NCBI GenBank assembly: GCA_026390115.1
Contig: JAPLGO010000038.1
Coordinates: 1 to 64,000, forward strand
DNA: 64,000 nt
Origin: Campylobacterales bacterium
GTDB taxonomy: Bacteria; Campylobacterota; Campylobacteria; Campylobacterales; Sulfurimonadaceae
Reading direction: 5' to 3'
The notes under the pieces were generated by a model. It was not told the origin of the DNA. It searched no databases and was given only the letters and a program-made list of their open reading frames with translations. Every line of letters begins with the position of its first letter. The stretch's first letter is position 1. The translations under genes were made by a program, and so were the position numbers. Positions 54,265-63,394 of this stretch are shown one piece after another.

Positions 54265-54292
54265 ATCGTTATGTTTTTTATTATATAACGAT
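54265..54292 (-). promoter_or_regulatory. ModE-type operator upstream of porin-modA operon
   Basis: Half-sites ATCGTTATGTT (54265-54275) and TATATAACGAT (54282-54292) are separated by 6 bp. The inner 9 bases form a perfect inverted repeat, TATCGTTAT / ATAACGATA. As I recall it, the ModE consensus is ATCGNTATATA, six bases, TATATAACGAT; the second half is exact and the first differs in two or three bases. A partial third arm (ACGAT at 54256-54260) lies alongside. A Mo-loaded ModE dimer here would repress the operon. No modE gene is in the window. Confidence 0.85.
54280..54285 (-). promoter_or_regulatory. -10 element inside the ModE box
   Basis: On the minus strand TATAAT (complement of 54280-54285) lies within the operator, so bound ModE would block RNA polymerase. 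A second TATAAT (complement of 54186-54191), closer to the porin ATG, is an alternative. Confidence 0.5.
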
Positions 54293-54365
54293 ATGTTCTA
54301 AAAATGCAACTTTTGTTCTACTAAATTTTTACAATATTGTTTGAATGTTTATAAATGAAACAGTT

Positions 54366-54965
54366 TTAGGAGACAGAACCATCCAACCTGAACCATCCTG
54401 CTACGGAATATCTTATTTTGTTGGCTTTTAAAACTTCATGAGGGAATATATCGCTCAAAAAAATTACCATTGTGTCGGCATGTGGAGCTACTTTTGCTAA
54501 AAAGTTATTTTTTTCGTCATATACAACAAGCTCCCCTCCGTCGCCATTCACCCAATTTTCATTCAAATAATAAACTATAGTAACAACACGGTTTTTTGAA
54601 TCTTTGAAATCATCCAGATGGGTTTCATAAAAATCGCCCTCTTCATAAATAGCAAAATGGCTCTCGAAGTATTGTATTCCTATGAATAGCTCCCTGTTGA
54701 GATACTTTCCAAGTCCGTCTGTAAAGTTTAAGAATTCGCTTTGCGCTCCGTCGTCACGGTCGAGCCAGCGGATGCTGTCTCTTCTTTTTTCACTGTCTAT
54801 CTGTTTATTTACGGCTCTTGCAATGGAGGCTTTTTTGTAGTTTGTTGTCTCTTTTGCTTCGGTAAGAAGTTGGCTTTGAAGAGAGTTATGCATGGCATGT
54901 GGAATGATTATATAGCCACTGTTTACTAGCTCATCGGTAATTTTTTTATACAGCTTTTTGCTCAT
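54366..54965 (-). CDS. 2OG-Fe(II) oxygenase
   Basis: 199 residues. Double-stranded beta-helix with the iron triad H-x-D in YETHLDDFKDS and a distal His in FPHEVLKANKIRYSVAGWFR, where Arg would bind 2-oxoglutarate. VTIVYYLNENWVNGDGGEL is typical of the SM-20/prolyl-hydroxylase-like branch. Substrate unknown: it could be a protein side chain or a small molecule. The ATG is 3 bp after the stop of the X-domain protein gene, so the two are co-expressed. Confidence 0.87.
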   Translation of the reverse strand: MSKKLYKKITDELVNSGYIIIPHAMHNSLQSQLLTEAKETTNYKKASIARAVNKQIDSEKRRDSIRWLDRDDGAQSEFLNFTDGLGKYLNRELFIGIQYFESHFAIYEEGDFYETHLDDFKDSKNRVVTIVYYLNENWVNGDGGELVVYDEKNNFLAKVAPHADTMVIFLSDIFPHEVLKANKIRYSVAGWFRLDGSVS

Positions 54966-54968
54966 GTT

Positions 54969-56630
54969 TTAAAAAAATTCCATCTCTGTCTCTGAGCACT
55001 CGTTATCATTTATCAGAATGTTAATCTGTGTCACATTCGCATAAAATGAGTTATCTATGTAGTTAATATCCTCAGCATCCCCCCTTATAAAAACAGCATT
55101 TTTCCAATCTATGAGATCATCGACAACTTTATTTAAAAAAATAATCAACATACTATTCGATTCTTGCTCAAGTTCATAGTTCATTAAAGAGAGAGTCAAG
55201 ATAGATATAGAGTATGAGAGTTCTTTGAAGGCATAGAATGTACTCAGTGTTCTAGAGTAGTTTTCTAAAAACAGTATAGCAGTTTGCCTTGCCTCTTCAT
55301 CTATTCTTTCTTTATAAAGAGCATTTTTGATATCATCTTCAAGTTCAGCCAATTCATCTAACACGCTGTAATCTAGCCCGATATCTTCTAAAAACTCTCT
55401 CGCAGATGTTTTGTTGCAAACAGTATAATTGGAAATGTACTCTTTTTTTTCTTCTTTTTGCTCATATACGGCTTCGAGAGCATCCGAAAATTTATGCTCA
55501 CTGTAAAATTTAAGATAGGACTGAATGTAATACCTGAGCGCATTGTAGAAATCAAGCGAACATGCACTGAAGTTTTGTAAATCATCCTCTTCAATGGAAG
55601 CATTGAAAAGAGTGAGAGTCTCAAGCAAAAAGAGTGAAATATCTCTAATATCGTTATCGTTTTTGTTTAGCAAATAAGATATTTTTCCATCTCTTATAAA
55701 AATTTGGATAGTTTTCAAAAAGGAGGCTATCTCGCTAAAGAGTTTCTCTTTTTCTAATAAATTCGTAAATTTGGAAAAGGCATCCGCTAGATGATATGAA
55801 GTTTCAACATCCGAAGGATTTTTTAGCAGCGTCATCCCTTCGCTTATAATATTGAAGTAGTGTATCTCTAAATCTTTATGCAAGTGTCGTAAATTTTTGT
55901 AGGTCGTCTCATTCAAAAATGTACTATTAGTAAGTATTGAGTTTTCCAGAGTGTCGAAAGCTTTTTTGATAATTGTTTCGGGCTCTATACATTGTTGGGG
56001 AAAATAGTTTGCTGTAAGAGGTTTTGACATAAAGTAAATTTTTCCGATAACATTGAAAATAAATTCAACTTTAAGCTCGTTCGTTCTGAATCTCAGCAGT
56101 TTCTCATGCTCCGATTGCATCAGTTGAACCAAAAAAGTTTTTTCAAAAGTTTTTCTACTGGAGATATTTGTCTGCTTGATAGTAACAAAATATTTATCTT
56201 CAAAAGCAAAGGTATTGGCTTCGTATCTATTCGTGTTATGCGTTATCAATTCATGATAAATCGGTTGCTCAATACTTCTGGTTAAGTTATGCTTAATATT
56301 TTCGATATTTATTGTATCAATAAGATAAAGGTCAATTTTATTGTCATTCAAACCAAAACATCTTTTGCCAACCACGGTAAAGAGCCTTTTTCTTCTCTCT
56401 TCGTCATCTATTGCAGCGTTGGCTACTTCTAAAAAATAGAGTCTGTCTAGGTTTATACTTATTTGTCTAGAGTGTATATTATGCTCATCAATCTGTCGAT
56501 ACTGAAGGTAGATTATGTGATGTTTTTTGTTGTCTTCTTCTACAATAGAAATTATATTGTTAAAGCTTTTGTTGTCGTATGCAGTATCTTGTGTATTGAA
56601 TTTAAATGTGTGAGAGTGAGTATGTATCAT
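54969..56630 (-). CDS. Unknown N-terminal region plus X domain
   Basis: 553 residues, cytoplasmic. Residues ~1-200 (strand-rich; HIIYLQYRQIDEHNIHS, KYFVTIKQTNIS) and ~210-375 (helical) are not recognised. There is no receiver or PAS. The C-terminal ~170 residues match the X domain of the three che-cluster proteins: NKTSAREFLEDIG, FKELSYSI, W-x4-FI, AEDINYIDNS, and a tail ending TEMEFF. It is the most diverged copy; His of the DIHYLD motif is Asn and Leu is Ile. It is paired with a 2OG-Fe(II) oxygenase gene 3 bp downstream. This gene shows that X also works away from the che operon. Confidence 0.75.
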   Translation of the reverse strand: MIHTHSHTFKFNTQDTAYDNKSFNNIISIVEEDNKKHHIIYLQYRQIDEHNIHSRQISINLDRLYFLEVANAAIDDEERRKRLFTVVGKRCFGLNDNKIDLYLIDTINIENIKHNLTRSIEQPIYHELITHNTNRYEANTFAFEDKYFVTIKQTNISSRKTFEKTFLVQLMQSEHEKLLRFRTNELKVEFIFNVIGKIYFMSKPLTANYFPQQCIEPETIIKKAFDTLENSILTNSTFLNETTYKNLRHLHKDLEIHYFNIISEGMTLLKNPSDVETSYHLADAFSKFTNLLEKEKLFSEIASFLKTIQIFIRDGKISYLLNKNDNDIRDISLFLLETLTLFNASIEEDDLQNFSACSLDFYNALRYYIQSYLKFYSEHKFSDALEAVYEQKEEKKEYISNYTVCNKTSAREFLEDIGLDYSVLDELAELEDDIKNALYKERIDEEARQTAILFLENYSRTLSTFYAFKELSYSISILTLSLMNYELEQESNSMLIIFLNKVVDDLIDWKNAVFIRGDAEDINYIDNSFYANVTQINILINDNECSETEMEFF

Positions 56631-56754
56631 ATTTAAGCCTTCAGAAGAGTTGATATTACCTTTAACTTTGCCTAATAAAAAGCAAAAAAACTAGCTAATC
56701 TTCTGCTTTTAATCAAACTGCATAATTGTATCGAGATTACTAATAAAGATAGAA

Positions 56755-56782
56755 TTTAATAGCAGAAAATTCTGCTATTAAA
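56755..56782 (-). terminator. Hairpin overlapping the nifU stop
   Basis: Perfect 13-bp inverted repeat: the left arm is 56755-56767, the loop is AA, and the right arm is 56770-56782. The stop codon of nifU (56778-56780) lies in the arm. On the minus strand the hairpin is followed by TTCTATCTTTATT, only a weak T-run, so it may act as a terminator or an mRNA 3'-end stabiliser. Confidence 0.6.
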
Positions 56783-57752
56783 TAGGAAGAACGCGGATTC
56801 TTTTGGAGAGTTTCTCTTTTAATGTCGCTTCTATTGCATAAAGCGTACCTGTTGAAGAGGAAGCACAGCCGTTACATGCACCTAAGTAGCGGATGTAAAT
56901 GTCTATGTACTCATCGCCTTTTTTGATGTCGATAACTTCCATATTTCCGCCGTCCATGACCAAGAATTGGCGAACATTTTCATCCACGACAGCATCCACC
57001 GCTTTGATTTGCTGCACTAAAGTCATGTTTTCAAAGTCGCCTGTTGCACCAGCATCTGCTGCAGCTTTCATCTTTTCTTCGTCCATCTCACGGCGTGTGT
57101 CCGCCAAGATATCTACAAGGTAGTACTCCCTGGCTTCATGCCCGCCCGGTTTGATACATGATTTACAAAAGCCGCCTGCTTTTGTGTAGTCGGTTATCTG
57201 TTCAATTGTTTTTAAATCATTGAGTCTGATAACTTCTTTGAGTGTCCCTAAGCTTACTCTCGCACATTCACAAACGATAATCTCCGTCTCAAAGCTAGAA
57301 GCATCCACACCTTTGTAAAGTCCTGCCGCTTTTTTGATAACATCATACGCCATAACCGAACAGTGCATTTTTTGAGGCGGAACAGCCGGAATCTCTGGGC
57401 TGTCACGAAGAGCAAACTCAACATCAATGTTTGTGATTTTTACAGCCTGATCTACAGTCTTGCCGATACAGAGTTCAGTCATAACATCGGAGCTTGCAAT
57501 TGCAGTTCCGCATCCAAAACTTTTAAATTTTGAGTTTACAATTGTGTCTGTTTTCGGGTCAATCTCCCAGTACAAACGCACTGCATCCCCACAACTCTCT
57601 GCCCCAAAATCGGCAACGATAAGTTTGTTTCCGCGAGACTCTGCATCTGCTTCAAAAATCTCGCCTTGATGTTGTGGGTTATTCATTAAAGTTGTTACTT
57701 TGTTAGAGTACGCATCCCATAATGAAGCCCCTAATAAATCATTTTTTGCCAT
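56778..57752 (-). CDS. nifU: NifU-type Fe-S cluster scaffold
   Basis: 324 residues in three parts: IscU-like N-terminus with its conserved Cys (DFGAESCGDAVRL, GCGTAIASSD, KMHCSVMAYD), a BFD-like [2Fe-2S] middle (IVCECARVS, GGFCKSCIKPGG), and a C-terminal Nfu domain (LGACNGCASSSTGT). It assembles and hands on Fe-S clusters with NifS. In Campylobacterota this NIF-type pair is the general housekeeping system rather than one for nitrogenase alone; no nitrogenase genes are here. It sits 42 bp downstream of nifS. Confidence 0.95.
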   Translation of the reverse strand: MAKNDLLGASLWDAYSNKVTTLMNNPQHQGEIFEADAESRGNKLIVADFGAESCGDAVRLYWEIDPKTDTIVNSKFKSFGCGTAIASSDVMTELCIGKTVDQAVKITNIDVEFALRDSPEIPAVPPQKMHCSVMAYDVIKKAAGLYKGVDASSFETEIIVCECARVSLGTLKEVIRLNDLKTIEQITDYTKAGGFCKSCIKPGGHEAREYYLVDILADTRREMDEEKMKAAADAGATGDFENMTLVQQIKAVDAVVDENVRQFLVMDGGNMEVIDIKKGDEYIDIYIRYLGACNGCASSSTGTLYAIEATLKEKLSKRIRVLPI

Positions 57753-57794
57753 AGTTTTAATCCTTTATTTTATGTTTATAAATTGTTTCAGTAA

Positions 57795-59015
<1,221 letters not shown>

Positions 59016-59140
59016 TTAGTTTTTAAATAAGACAGATTTTGTCTGATTTGAGTTTTGATATGATAATGGCTTTGTTATTTGATAAAGCTTAAATGGAGCT
59101 GACCTATTATTTGATTTAAGGAATTAGGAAGGATTAGAGA

Positions 59141-59146
59141 TATAAT
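59141..59146 (+). promoter_or_regulatory. -10 element of the 59180 gene
   Basis: Perfect TATAAT in GAGATATAATGTC, 34 bases before the ATG at 59180; CAAAGGA follows as the ribosome-binding site. It lies in the divergent gap with nifS. No -35 is evident. Confidence 0.5.
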
Positions 59147-59179
59147 GTCAATAATAAAAGTGCAAATCAAAGGAAAAAT

Positions 59180-59686
59180 ATGTGTAATTTTAACAAACAA
59201 AGCGAAGAGACAAAGGCACTGATTCATCTATTTATGAAAAAAAGTGCAGAGACTATCGGTGGTGCTAACTTTCTTTTAGCACTCATAGAGGCTATGAAAA
59301 GCAAAAAACCAAATCCGCTTATGTTCTCGGCAAAGCAGATAGCTTCAGAGAACAGTATTATCAAATGGAATAAAGTGGTATTTAAAGATAAAGTAACTGT
59401 TTTAGAGGAGATATTATACTCTCACAAAAGCTCGGAAGAGCCTGATTTTAATATTCTGGCTAATGTGGGCGAGAAGAAGAAAAAAAGTATTATTAACATG
59501 GTGAGAGCTTTAGCACCCATAGAATTTGTAGTAACTCCGCAAAATCATAATGATGGCGGTGGCTTTAGTTTTAAAGTTTTTGAAACCATAGAAGATGATT
59601 TTGTAAAAATAAATCCTATCTTTGTTGCGATGTTTTTTTGCTCGGCAGAATTTACAAAAAAAGCTTTGAATTACGAAATAGTATAA
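59180..59686 (+). CDS. Protein of unknown function
   Basis: 168 residues, soluble. Not recognised. Mostly helical at the start (KALIHLFMKKSAETIGGANF, LLALIEAMKSKKPNP), a Lys cluster at the centre, and more strand-like near the C-terminus (FVVTPQNHNDGGGFSFKVFE). No cysteine clusters or catalytic signature. Its own -10 and AAGGA site support expression. It is followed 77 bp later by the membrane CheA-like gene, so a link is possible but the gap is large. Confidence 0.65.
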   Translation: MCNFNKQSEETKALIHLFMKKSAETIGGANFLLALIEAMKSKKPNPLMFSAKQIASENSIIKWNKVVFKDKVTVLEEILYSHKSSEEPDFNILANVGEKKKKSIINMVRALAPIEFVVTPQNHNDGGGFSFKVFETIEDDFVKINPIFVAMFFCSAEFTKKALNYEIV

Positions 59687-59763
59687 CTACTCTAAAAAGA
59701 TGAGACCAAAAAGAGACCTCGTTTTGGTATCATAACTTTTCATTATTCAAAGCAGGGGTTTTT

Positions 59764-62403
59764 ATGCGTTCATTGTCAGTCAGTAAAAAGCTAAATATCG
59801 CCATTATCGGGGTATCTTTAGCTTCCCTCGTTTCCTCATTTTTAGTTCTCTCTTGGTATGGGAAACAAATTACACAAGATGTATATCAAAGCACCGGTAA
59901 AGAACTTATAGAAAGTGCAAGCTATAAGATGGACTGCAAAGCCAGAATAGGAATAACAAACGCTATTTCTATCGCCAATGACAAAAGAATCAAAACTGCT
60001 CTGCAAACAGATGAAAGAAAATATGCAATAGAATCACTTAAAGATATTTCAATAAAAATGAAAGAGTATACGGAATTTCAAAATATAAAAGTTCAAATTC
60101 ATACAAAAAACAATATCTCATTTTTAAGAAATTGGGAGGCAGAAAAATATGGAGACGATTTGAGTTCATTCAGAGCAACCGTCGTATCTGTAAATAAAAC
60201 ACTCATTCCTATTACATCTTTAGAAGTAGGAAGATCAGGTCTTAATTTAAGGTCAGTTATACCGATTATAGGGGACAATGAAGAGCATTTGGGGTCTTTA
60301 GAATTTATTCAAGGAGTGGACTCTGTTGCAAAAGATTTTGATAAAACGAGTGTAGGCTTTTTGCTTTTAATGGACGGAAAAATTAACGACATGAGGAGTG
60401 GAGGTGAAAAATTTTTATTTACTGAGGGTGATAAATTTCAAAGCTATATTATCTCTCAAAAGTTTATAAATAAAAATTTTTTAGGGGATGCGAAAAATCT
60501 TGATATGCAAAATCTCCTAAAAAATAGCTACACGCTGAGCTCAAAATATTTTTATACTTATATGAAAGTAAAAGATTTTCAAGATAAAGAGTTAGGAATT
60601 ATACTTTTAGCAAAACCTCTTTCCGCTGTAAACAGTGTGATTGAGAAATCTCAAACCCTGATTTATCTAGCTCTTTTTGGCATCTTCATTATGGCGATAG
60701 GTATAACCTTTGTCATCATGCTGGCTGTAAAAAAGTTGGTTACAAATCCGCTTAAAATATTTGAAGAGGGACTTTCAAGCTTTTTCCTATTTTTGCAGGG
60801 TAAAAAAGATTATACAAACAACATTGAGATAAATACGGATGATGAGTTTGGACACATGGCAAACTCTTTAAAAGAGAATATTGCCGTGAGTGCAAAACTT
60901 CATGAAGAGATAAACGAGTTAAATACAAATTTAGAGGGCAAAGTCGAAGAGAAGACCAAAAAAATCGGTGCACTTTTAGATAATGCAGGTCAGGGATTTT
61001 TATCTTTTGGCTGTGATTTTATTGTTGATGGAGAACATTCTGCGGAGTGTAACAGATTTTTGGGTGAAAAAATAGCCGGCAAAAATATAGCTGAACTTCT
61101 CTTTTTGGACACAAACAAAAGAGAGTTCTTCAAAAATACCGTTTTAGATATTCATGATATGGGCAGTGATACAATCAAAAGCTCTCTTCTATCTCTGTTA
61201 CCATGTGAGATTATTTTAAATAAAAGAGCTCTGAAGTTGGACTACAAGCTTCTTAGCGACAATAAATTAATGATGATTATTACAAATATATCAGCACAAA
61301 AGAAACTTGAAAACAAAATCAAAAAAGAGCAAGAGACTCTAAAAATGATAGTTGAAGTTGTGACGCAGAGCGATATCTTTTTTGATACAAAAAGAGATTA
61401 TGAAAATTTTATAGCTACATGTATAAGCGGACTGGACAAAACAAAAACCTCACTTCACAATATAAATGAAATTTACAGAACAATTCATACATTTAAGGGT
61501 TCTTTTTCTCAGCTCTACATGAGTGACGTGGTTCGATTTTTACACTCTATTGAGGGTGAGTTATCTGCCATGATTAAAGAGAATAAACATACAAATGAGG
61601 AGCTGCTTTCGCTTTTAATAAAATTTGATTTCAAGTCCAACTTTGAAGAGGAACTGGATATCATCAAAAATATTTTGGGTGATGATTTTTTCAATTCTCA
61701 TAGTTTTGTGAAGATAGACCTCTCGACCATCAAAACTCTTGAAGCAAAAATAAATAGTCTGTTTGAACAGACAAATCTGACAACGCAAGAGGCAAAAGAG
61801 ATAATCAATCAAGTCGCAAGTTTCTCGAACCAAAGTTTATTGCAACTGCTAAAACAATATCCAACTTTAGTTGAGCAATTGGCTCAAAAACTGGAAAAGG
61901 ATATTTACGAACTTAAAATTATCGGTGATGCTAATCTGCTTATTTCAGATGAGATAAAACCATTTGTTAAATCACTTATCCATGTCTTTAGAAACGCTGT
62001 TGATCACGGCATCGAAGACCCTGATACAAGGGATGAAAACGGTAAAGATTTACAGGGAACAATCTCTTGCAGTTTTAAAGAGATTGGTAATATTATCGAA
62101 ATAATTATTTCAGATGACGGTGCGGGAATAGACAAAGAAGAGGTAAAAGCAAAAGCCTTAGAAAAAGGGCTTCTTTCAGAAGAGCAGATGAATACACTGA
62201 GCGATGATGAGATATATAATTTTATTTTTAGTGAGCAATTTTCTACAAAAGAAACTATTACCGATATTTCGGGGCGAGGTGTCGGGATGAATGCTGTTCA
62301 AGTAGAATTGGAAAAAATCGGCGGAACAATAAAAATAAACACTCAAGAGAATAGCGGAACAACATTTATCTTTACAATACCAACACAAAAAGGAGAAATA
62401 TAA
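59764..62403 (+). CDS. Membrane sensor kinase of CheA type
   Basis: 879 residues. TM1 at ~12-32; an extracytoplasmic double-Cache-like domain (~35-290; KVQIHTKNNISFLRNWE, GLNLRSVIPI, GSLEFIQGVDSVAKDF); TM2 at ~296-325; HAMP-like and coiled coil; a small PAS-like part (~405-520); then an Hpt segment with His575 in YRTIHTFKGSFSQ. Finally there is a CheA-type ATPase (~715-875) with FRNAVDHGIEDP, SDDGAGID and GRGVGMNAVQVEL. There is no recognisable CheW-like P5 domain. So phosphate would move from the ATPase to its own Hpt and then to the CheY-like protein encoded two genes later. SD AGGGG. A fusion of receptor and CheA in one chain that bypasses MCP and CheW. Confidence 0.9.
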   Translation: MRSLSVSKKLNIAIIGVSLASLVSSFLVLSWYGKQITQDVYQSTGKELIESASYKMDCKARIGITNAISIANDKRIKTALQTDERKYAIESLKDISIKMKEYTEFQNIKVQIHTKNNISFLRNWEAEKYGDDLSSFRATVVSVNKTLIPITSLEVGRSGLNLRSVIPIIGDNEEHLGSLEFIQGVDSVAKDFDKTSVGFLLLMDGKINDMRSGGEKFLFTEGDKFQSYIISQKFINKNFLGDAKNLDMQNLLKNSYTLSSKYFYTYMKVKDFQDKELGIILLAKPLSAVNSVIEKSQTLIYLALFGIFIMAIGITFVIMLAVKKLVTNPLKIFEEGLSSFFLFLQGKKDYTNNIEINTDDEFGHMANSLKENIAVSAKLHEEINELNTNLEGKVEEKTKKIGALLDNAGQGFLSFGCDFIVDGEHSAECNRFLGEKIAGKNIAELLFLDTNKREFFKNTVLDIHDMGSDTIKSSLLSLLPCEIILNKRALKLDYKLLSDNKLMMIITNISAQKKLENKIKKEQETLKMIVEVVTQSDIFFDTKRDYENFIATCISGLDKTKTSLHNINEIYRTIHTFKGSFSQLYMSDVVRFLHSIEGELSAMIKENKHTNEELLSLLIKFDFKSNFEEELDIIKNILGDDFFNSHSFVKIDLSTIKTLEAKINSLFEQTNLTTQEAKEIINQVASFSNQSLLQLLKQYPTLVEQLAQKLEKDIYELKIIGDANLLISDEIKPFVKSLIHVFRNAVDHGIEDPDTRDENGKDLQGTISCSFKEIGNIIEIIISDDGAGIDKEEVKAKALEKGLLSEEQMNTLSDDEIYNFIFSEQFSTKETITDISGRGVGMNAVQVELEKIGGTIKINTQENSGTTFIFTIPTQKGEI

Positions 62404-62404
62404 T

Positions 62405-62932
62405 ATGAAAGAAAAAAAAGCCGGCGAGATAGAATCAGAAATTTTGTTACCGATGCTAGAAAGAGCCATTAGCTTTTTAACGGATGACATGCAGATAAAA
62501 GTGACATCCAATAGCGCAGAAGTTTTTTGTCCAAATCAGGTAGAGCTCAAAAAAAATACTGCAATGATAGGCACAGGCGGAAGTATTCAAGTTATTATTA
62601 CTATGAGTTATGATGATCAGCTGCTTGAAAAATTGGTAGAAGCATTTTTAGAAGGAGAGAAAGCGGATGAAGATGAATTGGATGAAATCAGGGAAAGCGT
62701 CTCTTCTGAAATTGTAAATACGGTAGTAGGAAATGCTTTGACAAATCCGCTAGATGGCACAATGCTGACAATAACACCGCCTATTTTAATATATGAAGCA
62801 AAATCTCTTTTTAAACATAAAAGCTCTAGAATTGCGGCCGCAATTGTAACCACAGAGTTCGGCGACATGCTTTTAACTGTTATCGGACCAAAAGAATCTT
62901 TTGCCAATGCATTAAACTTCAAGGAATTATAG
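62405..62932 (+). CDS. CheX-like CheY-P phosphatase
   Basis: 175 residues. CheC/CheX/FliY-type fold with one active-site motif E-x-x-N in VSSEIVNTVVGNAL, and a matching TPPILIYEAKS and MLLTVIGPKES. A single such motif is typical of CheX. It should dephosphorylate the CheY-like protein encoded next, giving signal decay. It starts 1 bp after the kinase stop with AGGAGA upstream, so it belongs to a tight three-gene module. Confidence 0.88.
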   Translation: MKEKKAGEIESEILLPMLERAISFLTDDMQIKVTSNSAEVFCPNQVELKKNTAMIGTGGSIQVIITMSYDDQLLEKLVEAFLEGEKADEDELDEIRESVSSEIVNTVVGNALTNPLDGTMLTITPPILIYEAKSLFKHKSSRIAAAIVTTEFGDMLLTVIGPKESFANALNFKEL

Positions 62933-62933
62933 A

Positions 62934-63350
62934 ATGCTAAATGTTTTGATTGTTGATGATTCTCTAATCATTAGAAAGAATGTTAAAAAATATATTACCT
63001 CTCTCGGGCATAATGTTGTCGGCGAGGCTCAAAATGGTGCGCAGGCGATAGAAGCTTGCAAAAAACTCAAGCCAGATCTTATTACCATGGATATAACGAT
63101 GCCGGACATGGATGGTATAACGGCTGTAAAAAATATAAGAGTGTTTGACAAAGATGTAAATGTTATTATGGTAACTTCGCATGGTCAGGAAGAGATGATT
63201 GTCTCTTCACTTAAAGCAGGTGCAAAAGGGTATATCTTAAAGCCTGTTAGTGAAGAAAAGCTTGCTAAATCCATTGGAACTATATTTAAAGAGTACAATA
63301 AAGAGGTGGGTGATTCTGATGATGACCTTATGGATGATTTGGATGACTAA
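62934..63350 (+). CDS. CheY-like response regulator
   Basis: 138 residues. Receiver: DD in LIVDDSLIIRK, Asp in DLITMDITMPDMDG, Thr/Ser in VMVTSHGQ, Lys in YILKPVSE. It is followed by an unusual acidic tail, SDDDLMDDLDD, of about 15 residues. No output domain. The start is 1 bp after the CheX stop. It is the receiver of the membrane CheA-like kinase; the target is unknown. Confidence 0.93.
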   Translation: MLNVLIVDDSLIIRKNVKKYITSLGHNVVGEAQNGAQAIEACKKLKPDLITMDITMPDMDGITAVKNIRVFDKDVNVIMVTSHGQEEMIVSSLKAGAKGYILKPVSEEKLAKSIGTIFKEYNKEVGDSDDDLMDDLDD

Positions 63351-63369
63351 TAGAGCTGGCAAAGCTCTA
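63351..63369 (+). terminator. Candidate terminator after the CheA/CheX/CheY module
   Basis: TAGAGCT (63351-63357) and AGCTCTA (63363-63369) form a perfect 7-bp stem with a 5-base loop, directly after the CheY-like stop. It is followed by ATATT only, so termination may be weak. It lies between convergent genes. Confidence 0.45.
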
Positions 63370-63394
63370 TATTAGGCTTATAAAAGAGCGTATT

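Noticed and set aside
59022-59045. Short AGACA/TGTCT inverted repeat upstream of nifS as a possible Fe-S regulator site
   Set aside because: Only 5-bp arms; too weak to call beyond a remark.
59701-59737. ACCAAAA ... TTTTGGT hairpin after the 59180 gene
   Set aside because: 7-bp AT-rich stem with a 10-base loop and no T-run; not convincing as a terminator.
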